Positions 45,310 through 56,897 of a stretch of DNA of 64,000 nt are shown here, piece by piece. How positions within the stretch are numbered: the first letter of the stretch is position 1; each line of letters begins with the position of its first letter. This DNA comes from Apiosordaria backusii (Eukaryota; Ascomycota; Sordariomycetes; Sordariales; Lasiosphaeriaceae). The DNA lies in contig JAUKTV010000005.1 in assembly GCA_030549205.1 (NCBI GenBank), positions 1 through 64,000 on the forward strand, in the 5' to 3' direction. Below the pieces are notes generated by a model. It saw only the letters and a list, made by a program, of their open reading frames with translations, was not told where the DNA came from and searched no databases. A program made the translations under genes and the position numbers.

Positions 45310-46251
45310 ATGGTCATCCAACAACCCTCCAACCAAATAAAACTAACCAACGTCTCCCTCGTCCGCCTCAAAAAGGGTAAGAAGCGCTTCGAAATCGCCT
45401 GCTACAAGAACAAAGTCCTCGAGTGGCGCTCCGGCATCGAAACCGACCTCGACAACGTCCTCCAGATCCCAAACGTCTTCCTCAACGTCTCCAAGGGGCA
45501 AACCGCCCCCTCCTCCGAGCTCGCCAAGGCCTTTGGTAAAGACACCCCCGTCGACGACATCATCCTAGAGATCCTCAAAAAGGGCGAGATGCAAGTCGGC
45601 GAGAAGGAAAGGTCCGCCCAGCTGGAGCGCGTGCACAACGAGGTCATCGGCATGGTCGCCAGCAAGCTCGTCGACCCGAGGACGAAGAGGGTGTACACCA
45701 CGAGCATCATCGAGAAGGCGCTCGATCAGCTCAGCTCGCAGGCGCAAACCAAGAATAGTAACGACAAGGATAAGAAGGAGGAGGGTAGCAGCAGTGCGGT
45801 AGGAACGCCGGCGACGGGTGAGGCGGGAGAGTCGAAACCGCAAGCGCCAAAGCCGATGTGGAAGGGTGTCTCTGCCACAAAGAGCGCAAAGTCGCAGGCG
45901 CTGGAGGCGATGAAGGCGCTTGTTGCGCACCAGCCGATACCCATTGCGAGAGCGCGCATGCGGGTGCGCGTTACTTGCCCGACAAATGTCTTGAAGCAGA
46001 CAGTCAAGGCTCCCAAGGCTACTGCTAAAGAGAACGGCGACGAGGAGAAGAAAGCGCCAGGCACGGTCAAGGACAAGATCCTCAGTTTGTTTGAGCAAAT
46101 TGAGAATCAGGACGTCATGGGATCCGAGTGGGAGGCTGTTGGTTTTGTTGAACCAGGCATCTTCAAGGATCTATCAGACTTCATCGAGAACGAGACCAAA
46201 GGAAGAGGCAACGTAGAGGTGCTGGATAGGGCGGTCACACACGAGGATTAA
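45310..46251 (+). CDS. SDO1: ribosome maturation factor SDO1 (SBDS ortholog)
   Basis: SBDS works with the GTPase Efl1 to release eIF6 from nascent 60S subunits. An intronless gene for 313 residues. The N terminus is almost the universal sequence: NQIKLTNVSLVRLKKGKKRF, then EIACYKNKVLEWRSGIE and LQIPNVFLNVSKGQ (FYSH domain, 1-95). The central helical domain follows with ILKKGEMQVGEKER and VASKLVDPRTKRVYTTSIIE. The C-terminal ferredoxin-like domain is recognisable (QALEAMKALVAHQPIPIARA, VTCP). Between them lies a Lys/Ser/Glu-rich insert (about 155-195), and a second Lys-rich insert near 240-255; both are common in fungal forms. The start ATG matches the family start exactly. Confidence 0.97.
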   Translation: MVIQQPSNQIKLTNVSLVRLKKGKKRFEIACYKNKVLEWRSGIETDLDNVLQIPNVFLNVSKGQTAPSSELAKAFGKDTPVDDIILEILKKGEMQVGEKERSAQLERVHNEVIGMVASKLVDPRTKRVYTTSIIEKALDQLSSQAQTKNSNDKDKKEEGSSSAVGTPATGEAGESKPQAPKPMWKGVSATKSAKSQALEAMKALVAHQPIPIARARMRVRVTCPTNVLKQTVKAPKATAKENGDEEKKAPGTVKDKILSLFEQIENQDVMGSEWEAVGFVEPGIFKDLSDFIENETKGRGNVEVLDRAVTHED

Positions 46252-46614
46252 AGAAGCAAAAGCAAATGATGTTCGACACAATACTCTGATACCCCCTTCA
46301 AGCATGTCTCCAGCTGGTCTTTTGATAGGAAATAAAAGTACTTTGATTTGGCATCACTTCAATCGCCACTATGAAATCAATAATGGTTCACTGGAAATGG
46401 TCATGTACTTTTTTCATATCTGCGCCTGTATTGTCATGCTGTGTATCATGGTGGTTCCCTTTAGCAATCCGGCGACCCCTACAGAATGTAGAGACGTCGC
46501 AAAGGAAAAAAAAATCAACCCGAGCCGTTCCATGACCATCCTTTGCCTGAGATAACACCACCGAAAAGCCAAGCACAGCAGTGCCAAACAAAACCGCACG
46601 CTTCCCGCAAATGT
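46252..46614. other. convergent spacer between SDO1 and RPS18
   Basis: 363 bp with the two 3' UTRs. No other feature seen. Confidence 0.5.
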
Positions 46615-47648
46615 TTAACCACCCTTCTTCTTGGACACACCGACGGTCCGGCCGCGGCGACCAGTCGTCTTGGTGTGCTGGCCACGGACACGGAGGCCCC
46701 AGTAGTGACGGAGACCACGGTGGGCACGGATCTTCTTCAAGCGCTCGAGATCATCACGGAGCTTGGAGTCGACACCGTTGGCGAGAATCTGGGAGTCCTT
46801 GCCATCGACAATGTCGCGCTGCCTGTTGAGGAACCACTGTTATGCTGTTAGCTTGCTATTCGTTGTCGAGCGAGTCTTGTGAGGCATAACGTACGGAGGG
46901 GATCTTGTAGGCGGTGGGGTTCTGGATGATGGTAACCAGGCGCTCGAGCTCTTCGGAGGTGAGCTCACCGGCGCGCTTCTTCAGGTCGACATCGGCCTTC
47001 TTGCACACCAAGTTGGAGTAGCGGCGACCGACACCCTTGATCTTGCTGGACTGGGGTTAGCCAATGTCCAAGCGGTTTGCGGTTAGCGCTGGATCGGACT
47101 CACGTCAAGGAGTAAACGACCTTCTGCTTGCCGTCAACGTTGGTGTTGAGCAGACGCAGGATGTGGTTGAAATTGCTCTGGAAGATCCGTTAGCCCTGGC
47201 TTCTCAATGTTCTAGTGCAATGCCCGCCGCTTGTTCAGTTTGCCCCGCTGCCGTTTTCCGAGTTTCCGATATCGTCGACATCTCCAATGCTAGCCAAACA
47301 CCCCCCGTGATATACATGCTCAAAACGGATCCCTTGTCGTCCACACAGGATATTGTGGCCTTGTGCTTGTACGGCTGGTCCGCTGGAACTGGTGCGTCCT
47401 GTTGGCAGTGCTTCTGGGCGGCGTCGATGTCGATATCGACGGATTTTGTAGCGAGGTATTTGCTCATTGATTTTCGAGGTCGGAAGGCTGCGATCGCCAA
47501 TAGTTCCGTGGTGATGGCTTCCGGTTCAAACATTCGTAATCGGGGAGACGACAACGGCCGAATACACAGGAATCTCGCAGGCAGGGCAAACTGAATAAGC
47601 TGATGTCGATAGAAATAGACGTACCTTCGCATCCGAGACCAAACTCAT
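46615..47648 (-). CDS. RPS18: 40S ribosomal protein S18 (uS13)
   Basis: uS13 lies in the head of the small subunit near the tRNA sites. Four exons, 47648-47625, 47177-47104, 47045-46895 and 46836-46615, join in phase to 156 residues. MSLVSDAK comes from exon 1; SNFNHILRLLNTNVDGKQKV from exon 2; TKIKGVGRRYSNLVCKKADV, KRAGELTSEELERLVTI and KIPS from exon 3; WFLNRQRDIVDGKDSQIL, RAHRGLRHYWGLRVRGQHTK and the basic tail from exon 4. The first intron is 447 nt, far longer than the other two (58 nt each). In the second intron two AGs lie 5 nt apart; only the distal one (exon 3 from 47045) keeps the frame. A telobox lies about 210 bp upstream of the start. Confidence 0.97.
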
Positions 47649-48453
47649 GATGGGCAACTGTTGTCGAGGCTTCGCTCGTGTTGTCCAGAATCTGGTTGCT
47701 GCTCAGGTTTCGTAAAAAGGGTCATGAGCGAATTTGTGAGGCGATGGGTTTTCGAATTTGTGTGTGGTCATGTGACGGGGCAGAAATTCAAAAGTTCAGC
47801 ACAGACCATGTGAGGCAAGCAAAGTGGGGCCGTCTTTTTGGCTTGACGGCTCGGGTTAGGGTTATTCGGTTCGGCATCAGCCCTGCGAGGGAACCTCGAG
47901 ATGTGCGCTCCATGCCACTTTCCCCAAGCAGTTCTCAGAAGGAAGCATGACCGGTTTTCATTCACGTCATGCTCCCTACCAATCAACGCAGCAGCCTGAC
48001 CCGGACTCTAATATAGACAGCCGGCATCTCAGACCAAATCCTTTAACATCGGCAGACTAATGTTGCTGGACACTGAAATCGCCCCTGAGAATTCAACATG
48101 ACGCATTCCCTGCAACCAATCGCAATCCGAAACTGCACGCGCGGTTGCTCGCTGGGTGGCTGAGCCGAAGACCGACGGTGACGTTGCCAGGGCGGGTCAG
48201 TCCAACATCGCGGGGTCAACTTGGGTTGGCATCCTGTTGCTTGCTTGCTTGCTTCAGCTGTGCCAATAACTCAGCCCCGTGTCCGTTCCCATTTTACTGC
48301 GCCCGACTCACGGGACGTCAGCAAAAATAGCCGAGCATTTCTCTCGCTATAAATCATCTACAATCAAAAGAAGACTCTTGCGCCCCTCCTTTAAACTCCA
48401 AATCTGTGTCCAAGTTGTCAACGTTGTTACCCCTCGCGCATCCAAACTTCAAG
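47649..48453. promoter_or_regulatory. divergent promoter of RPS18 and the coiled-coil gene
   Basis: 805 bp between divergent starts. TTAGGGTTA at 47856-47864 is a telobox (Tbf1-type site) as often seen before ribosomal-protein genes. CTATAAAT at 48348-48355 is a plausible TATA box about 100 bp before the ATG of the plus-strand gene. Confidence 0.6.
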
Positions 48454-50136
48454 ATGCTCGACGAAAACCTTCCAACCTTTCGGTTCAAGCCGTCGTCAGA
48501 CGACCCACTCTCAACCATACTCTACTTCACTCAGAACGGCTCCGAGCCATCACCCGAGTACTTGCTGCGAAGGCCAGACCCCGCCCTTCCGGCTTCTCAC
48601 AACAAGTATGGCGTTGCGCTTTGCGATCCCTTCAACCAGAATGTCATATACGGAGAGATAACAGTTGAGCCGGAATGGACGCTACCTACACTCTCCGCCG
48701 CCGAGATCCGCGCGCAAGCACAGTCTGGCGCTCCTCCTGCGCCAGCCACGGCGATTATCCCTGACAACTTCTCGATCCAGCTCTACAACCCAGATCAGAC
48801 TATCACCGTGAAGATGGTGGTAGGCGCTTGGAACAAGAGTGATAGCTGGGAGTTTGAGATCCCGGTTCAGACCTTCAAGACCCCCACTACGAGCGAACTC
48901 GACCGTGAACAGCAAAACAGCTCCCCAGCAGCAGCAGATCTGATCCCGCGCATCATGTTCCGTTGGAAAAAGGAGGGCAAACTAAGCAAGGACATGACCT
49001 GCTACATGACGGGCAGGAACACGGCAGGGAAGAAGAGCAAGGAGCCGGATATCACCGTGGCCATGTACAAGGGATCACGAGAGAGCGCCATGACTCTCTA
49101 CCAACCAAACCTCCACCGCGTAGAAGTCGAAGACCGCAAGGGGCTGGAGCTCGTCCTTCTCCTCGGCGCTGAAGTCATCAAGGACCTCTACATCAACCCC
49201 AAGCCGGGGATGTTCAACGTCTCTGCCACCAGTCCCGGACCCATTCCCAATACCAGAAAGAACTCCCGCCCCAACGTCGTGGCAGCAGCAGCAGTAACAC
49301 CAACCCCCCCAGCCGCTCCCCCAGCCGCCATGTCAGGAGCATTGAACAACCTCCCTCCCACCAAATCCACCACACCTACCTCCTCCAAACCCCAATCTAA
49401 TAACCCACCCCCAACAACCACAGCAAACACCATCCCCCCCCCACCCCCCAGCGGCCCCCCGAAGCATGGCGTAACCTTCACCACAACCCCCACCGCCTCC
49501 ATAGAAGCCGAAACCCGCCGCCTCCAAGAACTCGTCGAGCGCGAGCAACGCGAGAGAGAAAAAGCCGAGCGCGCCGAGCAGAAACGCATCAAGAAGATGC
49601 TCGAAGAAGAGGAAAAAGCCCAACGCAAACGCGAGGCAGAAATCGCCAAGGAAACCGAGCGTCTCCGCAAGAAATACGGCGTCGAAGGGCAGGACTTGCC
49701 ATCTGATCGCCCTTCCCTTCCCCCTCGACCGTCTTCGTCGGTGCATAATTCCCCTTCTGTGGCGCAACAGCCGTTTTTCCCTGGCCCTCCTACACCGCCG
49801 CAACAACAACAACAGCAGCAGCATACGCCGAGTTGGTTGGGGGCGCCGGCGCCGGCTTTACCTCCTAGGCCGCTGAGTGCGGGACCTCCGGCGGGGGGGA
49901 GTGGAGGGGGACCGCAGCAGCAGCAAGGACCGTTTCATTGTAATAAGTTGAATCTTATTTGGAAGGGCGCGGCTGGGCAGCTGGAGCAGGTGAAGAGTCA
50001 GGTGGAGAGCAGGATGAGCCCGGAGTTGCAGGCGAAGTTGAGCCAAACGCTGCCGCATCGGCCGGGTGGGGGGAGGAAGGAGGGGGAGGATGGGGGGAGG
50101 AGGAGGGTGCAGAGGAAGAGGAGTTCGGGGTTTTAG
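48454..50136 (+). CDS. conserved-looking protein with Pro-rich linker and charged coiled coil, function unknown
   Basis: An intronless gene for 560 residues that I cannot assign to a family. The first ~265 residues look folded and not repetitive (MLDENLPTFRFKPSSDDPLS, NKYGVALCDPFNQNVIYGEI, WEFEIPVQTFKTP, RIMFRWKKEGKLSKDMTCYM, TLYQPNLHRVEVEDRKGLEL). A Pro/Ala/Thr-rich linker follows (about 270-350). A highly charged helix is next (ELVEREQREREKAERAEQKR and on to ETERLRKKYGVEG), then another Pro/Gln-rich stretch with a poly-Gln run. The end is basic (RRRVQRKRSSGF). The fold plus coiled coil suggests an adaptor, but this is inference. I chose the ATG at 48454 because the upstream part of the frame has no ATG. 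Codon use switches from C-ending to G-ending codons after about 49840. Confidence 0.85.
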   Translation: MLDENLPTFRFKPSSDDPLSTILYFTQNGSEPSPEYLLRRPDPALPASHNKYGVALCDPFNQNVIYGEITVEPEWTLPTLSAAEIRAQAQSGAPPAPATAIIPDNFSIQLYNPDQTITVKMVVGAWNKSDSWEFEIPVQTFKTPTTSELDREQQNSSPAAADLIPRIMFRWKKEGKLSKDMTCYMTGRNTAGKKSKEPDITVAMYKGSRESAMTLYQPNLHRVEVEDRKGLELVLLLGAEVIKDLYINPKPGMFNVSATSPGPIPNTRKNSRPNVVAAAAVTPTPPAAPPAAMSGALNNLPPTKSTTPTSSKPQSNNPPPTTTANTIPPPPPSGPPKHGVTFTTTPTASIEAETRRLQELVEREQREREKAERAEQKRIKKMLEEEEKAQRKREAEIAKETERLRKKYGVEGQDLPSDRPSLPPRPSSSVHNSPSVAQQPFFPGPPTPPQQQQQQQHTPSWLGAPAPALPPRPLSAGPPAGGSGGGPQQQQGPFHCNKLNLIWKGAAGQLEQVKSQVESRMSPELQAKLSQTLPHRPGGGRKEGEDGGRRRVQRKRSSGF

Positions 50137-52105
50137 ATGGGGGGGTGGGAAGGTTGAGTGTTGTAGGATATGGATGGGGTTTTTTTTGGTTGATTATGAT
50201 GGGGGATTTGGAAGGATATTTGTGATGCTATCATGAATGTTTTGTAATGAGTCTGGAGTGGCATTTTGTACAAGATATCATATCATGTCAGGTAGCGTAG
50301 AGTTTTAATGGATGATTTTTCAAAAAATAAATGTATTATCATTCTCTGTACAAGCCAGTCTGATGTTCGGTATATTGTTACCCCCTTTTTTATGGTTAGT
50401 GTGGTTGTTGGTGGTGGTGGCGGAACATGTCGAAGAAAGTTGAGGTTACCTAGCTCAGGGGGTTTAGTGTGGATTACTAAAACGATGATACTCAATTGAG
50501 AGTTGCATTCGGCCCGCCCCTGGGTTTTGAAAACCGTTGCTAGGGAGGAGGCCTCACGGTGATGTTTTGGTACTGTCTATTTTCATCATGAGAGGGGATG
50601 AACGATCATGAATCATCTGAACTTTTTTGCGGTGATGTGTGACGACGATCGACATATAGACAGACGGGCAACATGTCTGACAAATAAGTGCATAAACAAT
50701 TTCGGTGGAATGGTGTATTTCTAGAAGCAACAGAGGGAAGAACGAAAAGGATCTTGTCGATCCGAAGATTGTTCAGGGCCGTTTGTCGCGGGATCTGGGG
50801 ACGGGAGTGAGAGATACCGGGCCGTTAAGCTGGGTCGACGGGGGGGAAAGAAGGTGAAACGCGGGGTTATATACGTTGTAGGTATATGGGCAGGGTATGG
50901 AGGAGTGTCAGGAGTTTCTTGGGGATGGATGGGAAAGTTTAGGATTTTGGGACTGTTTCATGGAGGCTTGTGTGGGCGGGTAGAGTTTCTTCAATGGAGG
51001 GGTGGGCTGGGGGTGGAAAAGACGATAGACAGGTTGTGGCTTTGAAGGCGTGAAGATCATGATCTGTGGGCTTGTCAGTTGAGTGTAGGACTGTGGTGGC
51101 TGTGGGAGTACCAAGTATGTGCATTTGAAAAAAAAAAATTGAGATAACTGTGTGATGAAAAGGATGCGATGACTCGATCTCTTTGGATTTGTGGTTATTC
51201 AATATATTTTTGGTGGGGGGTGAAGCAATTATGGCAAGGCTGTGAGTGCCCTATGAATGCGCCGCTCCAAACTTGCATGGTGATACTCCAGACTTTGTGA
51301 TGCCGCGCGGGGCTCTCAAGTGCCGCTGCTGAGATGAGGCTCGGAATATGCTGTCCAGAAGAGACGGAAGAACTCGAAGTTCGTGATCTAAAGTTGGTGT
51401 TTGTGATCCCCAGTGGTCAAAGTCGAGGCTCAAACAGATGGAGTCATGGTGCCTCGGAACCCCTGGTCTTGTTAGGAGGTGGAGCCCAGGCTCTTGCGGG
51501 TCGAGGGGCAGGGGCAAATCTGGCGCTAAGACGATTTCGGGTGCCACCACCATTTCCAAGCGGCCAAGCGAGCGGCTACGACAGACAGCAACCTGAATCC
51601 GCAATCAACCTCCGCCCGCATCACGACCGCCCGTTTCCCTCCAGGTCGCCCGTCAACAGAGAGCCGACACTGTTGAACTCGTCGCCGCAACCATCCCGAT
51701 CCCCCGATCCGCCGTCCGATAGCCGCGAGCCCGCCCCCCGAGGCCGAGTCGCACTGCCCGCTGAGATTCAAGGAGGGGCCGCTGCCATACCTGAATTGTT
51801 GGAACGGCTTGTTGGATTTTTCGAATTTTAGACTCGTTGGACACCATCTCCGCCGGCGTAAGCTGCTTTGTTGAAGGCGGCTTTTCTGTCTACCGTCTCT
51901 GTTCCTCTGCACCGATCGGGGAGATCCCGAACCACTGCGCCCCCTTATCGCTGCTCCCCCACGTCGAGAATTTCGCACCCTCGACGCTGGGCACCAACTC
52001 TTCGTCTGGTTGCTCTGCAGCTATCCCTCTAGGGATTACAGAAACTCAACGCCCCGGCCCTCGCTGCAGCTTAGGCTGTGAGGGCCTAGCAGATTCACAT
52101 CAGCC
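50137..52105. other. intergenic upstream of the STE50-like gene
   Basis: About 2 kb: 3' UTR of the coiled-coil gene, then a GC-richer stretch from about 51240 that is probably promoter and long leader of STE50. A plus frame at 51334-51831 (165 codons) has no recognisable features and may be leader sequence. Confidence 0.5.
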
Positions 52106-53708
52106 ATGAACTTCGATTCCGGTACCGCCTACGCCGAGTCGGACGCCGACGACGAGTACGAGCGGGATATCCACGGAAGTTCACCCATCGCCACTGATGT
52201 CGAAACTTCTCCTATCGATTCGGACCCACCCTCCACTGAGCACACACCAACCACATACGGCTACCGCTCAAGCGCCGACAGGCTCCCAGAGACCATCATC
52301 TCCGAATGGACCGCTGAAGAATGCGCCGATTTTATTGCCTCAATAGGCGTCCAACAATATGCAGATGTATTTCTAGGTATGCCTGCGCCGAGTAGGGTCC
52401 GTGGGACTATGGCACCGCTAACATGTTTCTTCAGAAAACGAGATTGTGGGCGAGGCTCTGGTGGCTCTCCAACATGACGATCTCAAATCGATGGGAATCA
52501 ACAGCGTGGGACACCGGTTGACGATTCTGAAATCTGTTTATGACGTCAAGAAGGCCCAGGACGTACCGATCGAGAGTGACCACTACATGCCACTCAGTAC
52601 GTGATACTCTCCCTAGCCATGTGAAGACTTGCTTTGTAACTAACAAGCTGGAAATGTAGCTGCGGAGACGGAGGCACAATCAGCAAATGCGACGCTAAAA
52701 GACATCAAACATCTCGTGGAACAGCTGCGTCTTCGAGACGAGCGGATGGCTCTGTTCGAACAGGACTTGCGCAGACTGACAGACGATTTCAGGAGACTCC
52801 GCGAGGACATGCTCCCCGCGTTGAGGTTGGCCAAGGACTACCAGCAACCCCTGCCAAACGATCCGTCCTACGAAAGCAATCTATCACCGCCTGCGCCAAC
52901 ACCATCATCAGCTAGCCAATATAGCGCCGGCCTCAAGAGGCAATACTCTACCAAGATGATCAAGCTTGGGACCACACCAAAAGCAACATCACCAACCCAC
53001 CTCCAAACCACCCACAACCCCTCCATAATCGAACAAACCCTCGACCCCTCAGGCGCCGCCGACAGGGCAGTCATGTCCTCGTCCCACCTCGCAGCCATGA
53101 ACGGAGTAGGCAGCTCAACCTCCCCCGGATACCCATCACCAAACATGCCGTCCCCCACCTCCCCACCAACAACTGGCCTAGCAGGCAACACCTTGTCTTC
53201 ACGAGCTTATCGGTCAGATCAACAACCACAGCAGCAACAACAACTACCACAGCAACCGCCCTCCTCAACCCGTACCACCTTTTCCGAGAACGACCACTAC
53301 GGCAGCAACGCCACCAAGACCACCGCGGTCCCCGCCCCGAGAAGGATGCAAACCCCCGCGCCGGAAACCCCCGGGTCGAGCAATTCCGTGGAAATATTCA
53401 AGTCGTTCAGGGTGAGCATGGACGACCCGTGCTACAAGGTGTTGCCGGCGGCGTTGAAGAAATACCAGATCAATGCACCGTGGGATCAGTACGCGCTGTA
53501 TATTGTGTATGGGGATCAGGAGAGGTGTCTGGGGCTGGATGAGAAGCCGTTGATCTTGTTCAAGCAGTTGGATAAAGAGGGGAAGAAGCCGATGTTTATG
53601 CTTAGGAAGACGAATAATGCGCAGACGGGGGTGGGAGGAGGGGACGGGATAGGGGGGGATGGGATGGGGCAGCCGGGGAGTGCGGGGTTGGGGAGGGGAG
53701 GGGGGTAG
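52106..53708 (+). CDS. STE50: STE50-like MAPK-cascade adaptor with SAM and Ras-association domains
   Basis: Ste50 binds the MAPKKK Ste11 through its SAM domain and membrane GTPases through its RA domain, feeding mating, filamentation and osmotic MAPK cascades. Exons 52106-52376, 52435-52596 and 52660-53708 join in phase to 493 residues. The SAM domain is at about 66-130 (ISEWTAEECADFIASIGVQQ, VVALQHDDLKSMGI-like LVALQHDDLKSMGINSVGHR). A coiled coil follows (RLRDERMALFEQDLRRLTDD), then a long Ser/Pro/Gln-rich linker. The RA domain is at about 375-470 (IFKSFRVSMDDPCYKVLPAA, YALYIVYGDQERCLGLDEKP, MFMLRKTNN). After a Gly-rich tract the TAG at 53706-53708 ends the frame, but the same frame goes on to YDPPGGII and a second TAG at 53757-53759 (see findings). 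Confidence 0.94.
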
Positions 53709-53759
53709 GAGGGGGGGAATGGGGATGGGGGGTATGATCCGCCGGGGGGGATTATTTAG

Positions 53760-54905
53760 GGATGGGGGATGGGGACTGAGGGAGTGATGGGATCTGTTTG
53801 AAGTGTGATATTTTGTTTTTTATCTTGGTGTGTGAGAGCGAAAGAGTTTGAAAGTTGTTGTTGGAAAGCGGGAAGGGAAAGAAAAAGGGCAGCAAGCGTG
53901 AGCAAAAGCATAGCCAGCTTTGCGTGTTGAATATAGTGATACATTGTGTGTGTGAAAATCTGGGTAGGGGGGAGGATAGGAAGGATATTTAGCAAAACGT
54001 TGGGAGAGGGGGTTGGGGGAGGGAGGAGTGTGTTTATATACAAATCTTTGCAAAGGATTTTTCAGTTTCTGGTTTTTTTTTTTTGTTGTCATATTTGAGG
54101 GGATAGTTTCTTGGAAAGAGAGTAGGAGTAGGGGCAGGAGTACGAGTAGGGCTAAGGTAGTGTAGGTTTGGATTTCAGTTGTTGGATTGGATTGGTTGGG
54201 TGGATGGTTTTCAAAAAAAAAAATAAGTAAGCAAGAAAGTGAGGCGATATGGAAATGAAAGGTATTTCTGTTGGAAGAGCGTCACCCGTTGTGCTGTGCT
54301 CTGCGGGAAGTAAGGGGGAGGCGGTGGAAAAGAGGAGGAGGAGGAGGAGGAGGAGGAGGGGCAAACTCTACCTATTTGGATATACATATTTACAAGAAGA
54401 AATTTCTATGCTGCCTGGAAGGAGGTGGTCGTGTCATATTTTGTTTGCATGTTTTGAGGTAAACCTGTGAGATCTTCCCAGCCGTGAATACCGTGGAAAA
54501 AGTTGGATGGGGCAGGGTTAGTGTGCTGTTGCTGTTGAAAAGAATCTAGGGGTGACAACTGGTTTTGATGGATAGGTAAAATGTACGAAGAATTACACTG
54601 TAGAACAAGAAGAGCAAAAAAATAAGCAGGTTAAGGTATGGTACAGCGAGCTCAACTCAGCTGCTCCTCGCCTTGCCAGCTAGAATTCAAGACCAGACTC
54701 CTGCTGACTAGACATAGCGCGAAACCACTGCTCCTATCTCTTTCCCCCATCGATGATCGTCGTGCCTTATGCTGCTGTTCCCTTGCCATACATACTCTGA
54801 AGCCCGAATGTCCGAATAAGATACACTACCTGAAAAGCTGCTGTCAAGATGCCCTCCCTTATCTCGATATTACACCACCACCACAACACTATCCCGAGGT
54901 TTTTC
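53760..54905. other. convergent spacer between STE50 and the DUF4211 gene
   Basis: About 1.15 kb holding two 3' UTRs. A GGA/AGG microsatellite lies at about 54332-54360 and a T10 run near 54073. No gene seen. Confidence 0.55.
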
Positions 54906-56897
54906 CTAACCCCTCCTGTACCCCCTCCCCGAAGTCTGCTGGTTCCTCGCCCTCTCCAGCTGCCCCTTGAAGTCCGCAAACAGCGCCCTCACCTGGCCCC
55001 TCTCCACCCACTCCTCCACGATCTTGTCCACCAGCTTGTACTTCTTCTTGAGCTTCATCTTCTCCCTCTCGGCCAGCTTCGCCGGCCTCATGTACCCCTC
55101 CGCCATCAGCTGGCTCTCCACCCAGTCAAGCAGGGCGTGCTTCCAGTGGATTAGTGTGTGGGCAATCTCCGCGTTGCCGTTGCAGACCACGCCCACGTAA
55201 AAGGTTTTGTCCTCGGGGGGGATGGTGTTGCCGTCTTCGTCTACGTTACCCCCTCGATCAGAATTCTGGGAGGAGGAGGAGGAGGAATCGTCGCTGCTGT
55301 CTTGCTCGATGGGGTCGAGAAAATCCATCCCGAACCGTTTGATGTAGGGGGTACCATGGAAGGAGATCGTCCACGTGGCTGGGTGACCTGACCGTCCGCA
55401 GGCTTCGCAGTTGGCGCCAAAGACGGAGTCGTGGCCGGAGCTGCCGACTTCGATGGAGGTGTATTGCGGGCGGGCACGCAACGCTTTGTAAAAATCGGGT
55501 TTCCAAGCTGAGGAAAGGAATTTGGAGGTGGCGAGGGCTCTGACTTCGTCGTCGAGTTTCTGCCAGCCGATGCGGTAGAGCTCGGCGGTTTTTTCCGCAA
55601 ACCCGGGGTTGATCTTGAACTGAACCAGCCACTCGACCACGTCGCGGAAGTGCTCGATGAGCTTCTTGCGAGCGTGGTGGGTGAACTGGAGCGGCATTTG
55701 CATCAATTCATCAGGGGCACCGAGGGGCTCGTCGCTGTCGTCTTCTACGACAAAGTCATCTAGGTCCTCGCCCTCGGCTTCGGTGCCTTCGTCGTCGGAT
55801 TCTCCCTTGAGCTCCTTCAAATGCTTCTTCTTTTTCTTTTTGTCCTTTTTTCCCCTATTGCTCTTCTTCTTGTCATCGGACCCTGAGGGCTGGGGTACCT
55901 CTTCTTCATCCTCTTCATCCTCAAACTCTGAGAGCGCAAGGTTGTCAGAGTCAGTGTCGTAGAGCGCCTTTCGTTGCTCTACTTCCTCTTCCCCCTCTTC
56001 CTCTTCGGACTCCTCTTCAATGATCTCGCCAGCTCGTCGACGACGGAGCATTTCACGCGCCTTTTCCTTTGCGGAAAGATGTTTCCGGGGAGTTTGTGAA
56101 GAACGAAGTTTCGGCGTAGGTTCTACAACCTCCACTTCGGAGTCATCCTGCTGTTGTTTTGCTGGCGAAGAAGACCCGCCCTTGCGAATCAGTCTGCGCT
56201 TCTTCATGGGCGAGGAAACCAAGGGCTGGTCGTCCGAATCGTCTCTATCAACAGCGAGCCGTCTCTTCCTATTGAACCGAGCCGAAACGGGTGTGATGAT
56301 GGGCAAGTCATCGTCATCCTCATCATCTTGATCATCCTGCTGGGCTTGCTGCTGTTGTTTAGGAGTAGAGCTGTTTTTCGGGCTGGGAGATTCTGATGCC
56401 GAAGAAGAGGAGATAGCCATCGGTTTTGAGCCGCGTAATTTCTTTCCCTTTGTAGGAGGCTCATCCTCACCCTCATCATCGTCACTGATGACTACAACTT
56501 TCTCCTTGCCTTTAGATTTCTGCCTCTTCGACTTCACAGGCAACTCGTCCTCTCCTTCCTCGGTAGCAGACGAAGGATTGTCGAGCTCTTTCAAGTAAAC
56601 GAGCGATGGCTTCGACCTTGTCTTCCGCGCGCTGCTAAGTATGACTTGGGAAGAAGTCATGAAGCCGGCATTAGGAGAAGAGCTGCTAGCAGCAACAGGG
56701 GGAGGTGGAGCAGCAATAATACTATCCTTGGATGGCGATCCTTTGGTAGGAGTAGACTTTCTGGGAGTTATCACAGCAGGCTTGATCTTTGGCCGACCTG
56801 AAAGGTGATGTTAGCGACTTTTGGTGTGGGTGAGAGCGAGAAATTTACCCAGGGTGGCCTCCAGCGTCTGCTGTTTCCTTTTCGAAGGTTTCGCCAT
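54906..56897 (-). CDS. DUF4211-domain nuclear protein
   Basis: Two exons: 56897-56849 (MAKPSKRKQQTLEATL), a 51-nt intron, and 56797-54906, giving 646 residues. The N-terminal ~350 residues are disordered and of mixed charge, with basic KRRRLIRK and KGKKLRG patches, long Glu/Asp runs and a Lys-rich stretch (GKKDKKKKKKH). The conserved part begins near residue 385: DLDDFVVEDDSDEPLGAPDE, then PLQFTHHARKKLIEHFRDVV and VEWLVQFKINPGFAEKTAE, the pattern of the DUF4211 domain. A CEACGRSGHPATW segment with two close Cys and a His could bind zinc. A helical end (LAEREKMKLKKKYKLVDKIV) closes the protein. Nuclear chromatin-related roles are suspected for the family but unproven; the GRPK next to the splice site resembles a minimal AT-hook, which is weak evidence. 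Confidence 0.88.

Noticed and set aside
51334..51831. 165-codon frame upstream of STE50
   Set aside because: No recognisable feature and more likely part of the STE50 leader.
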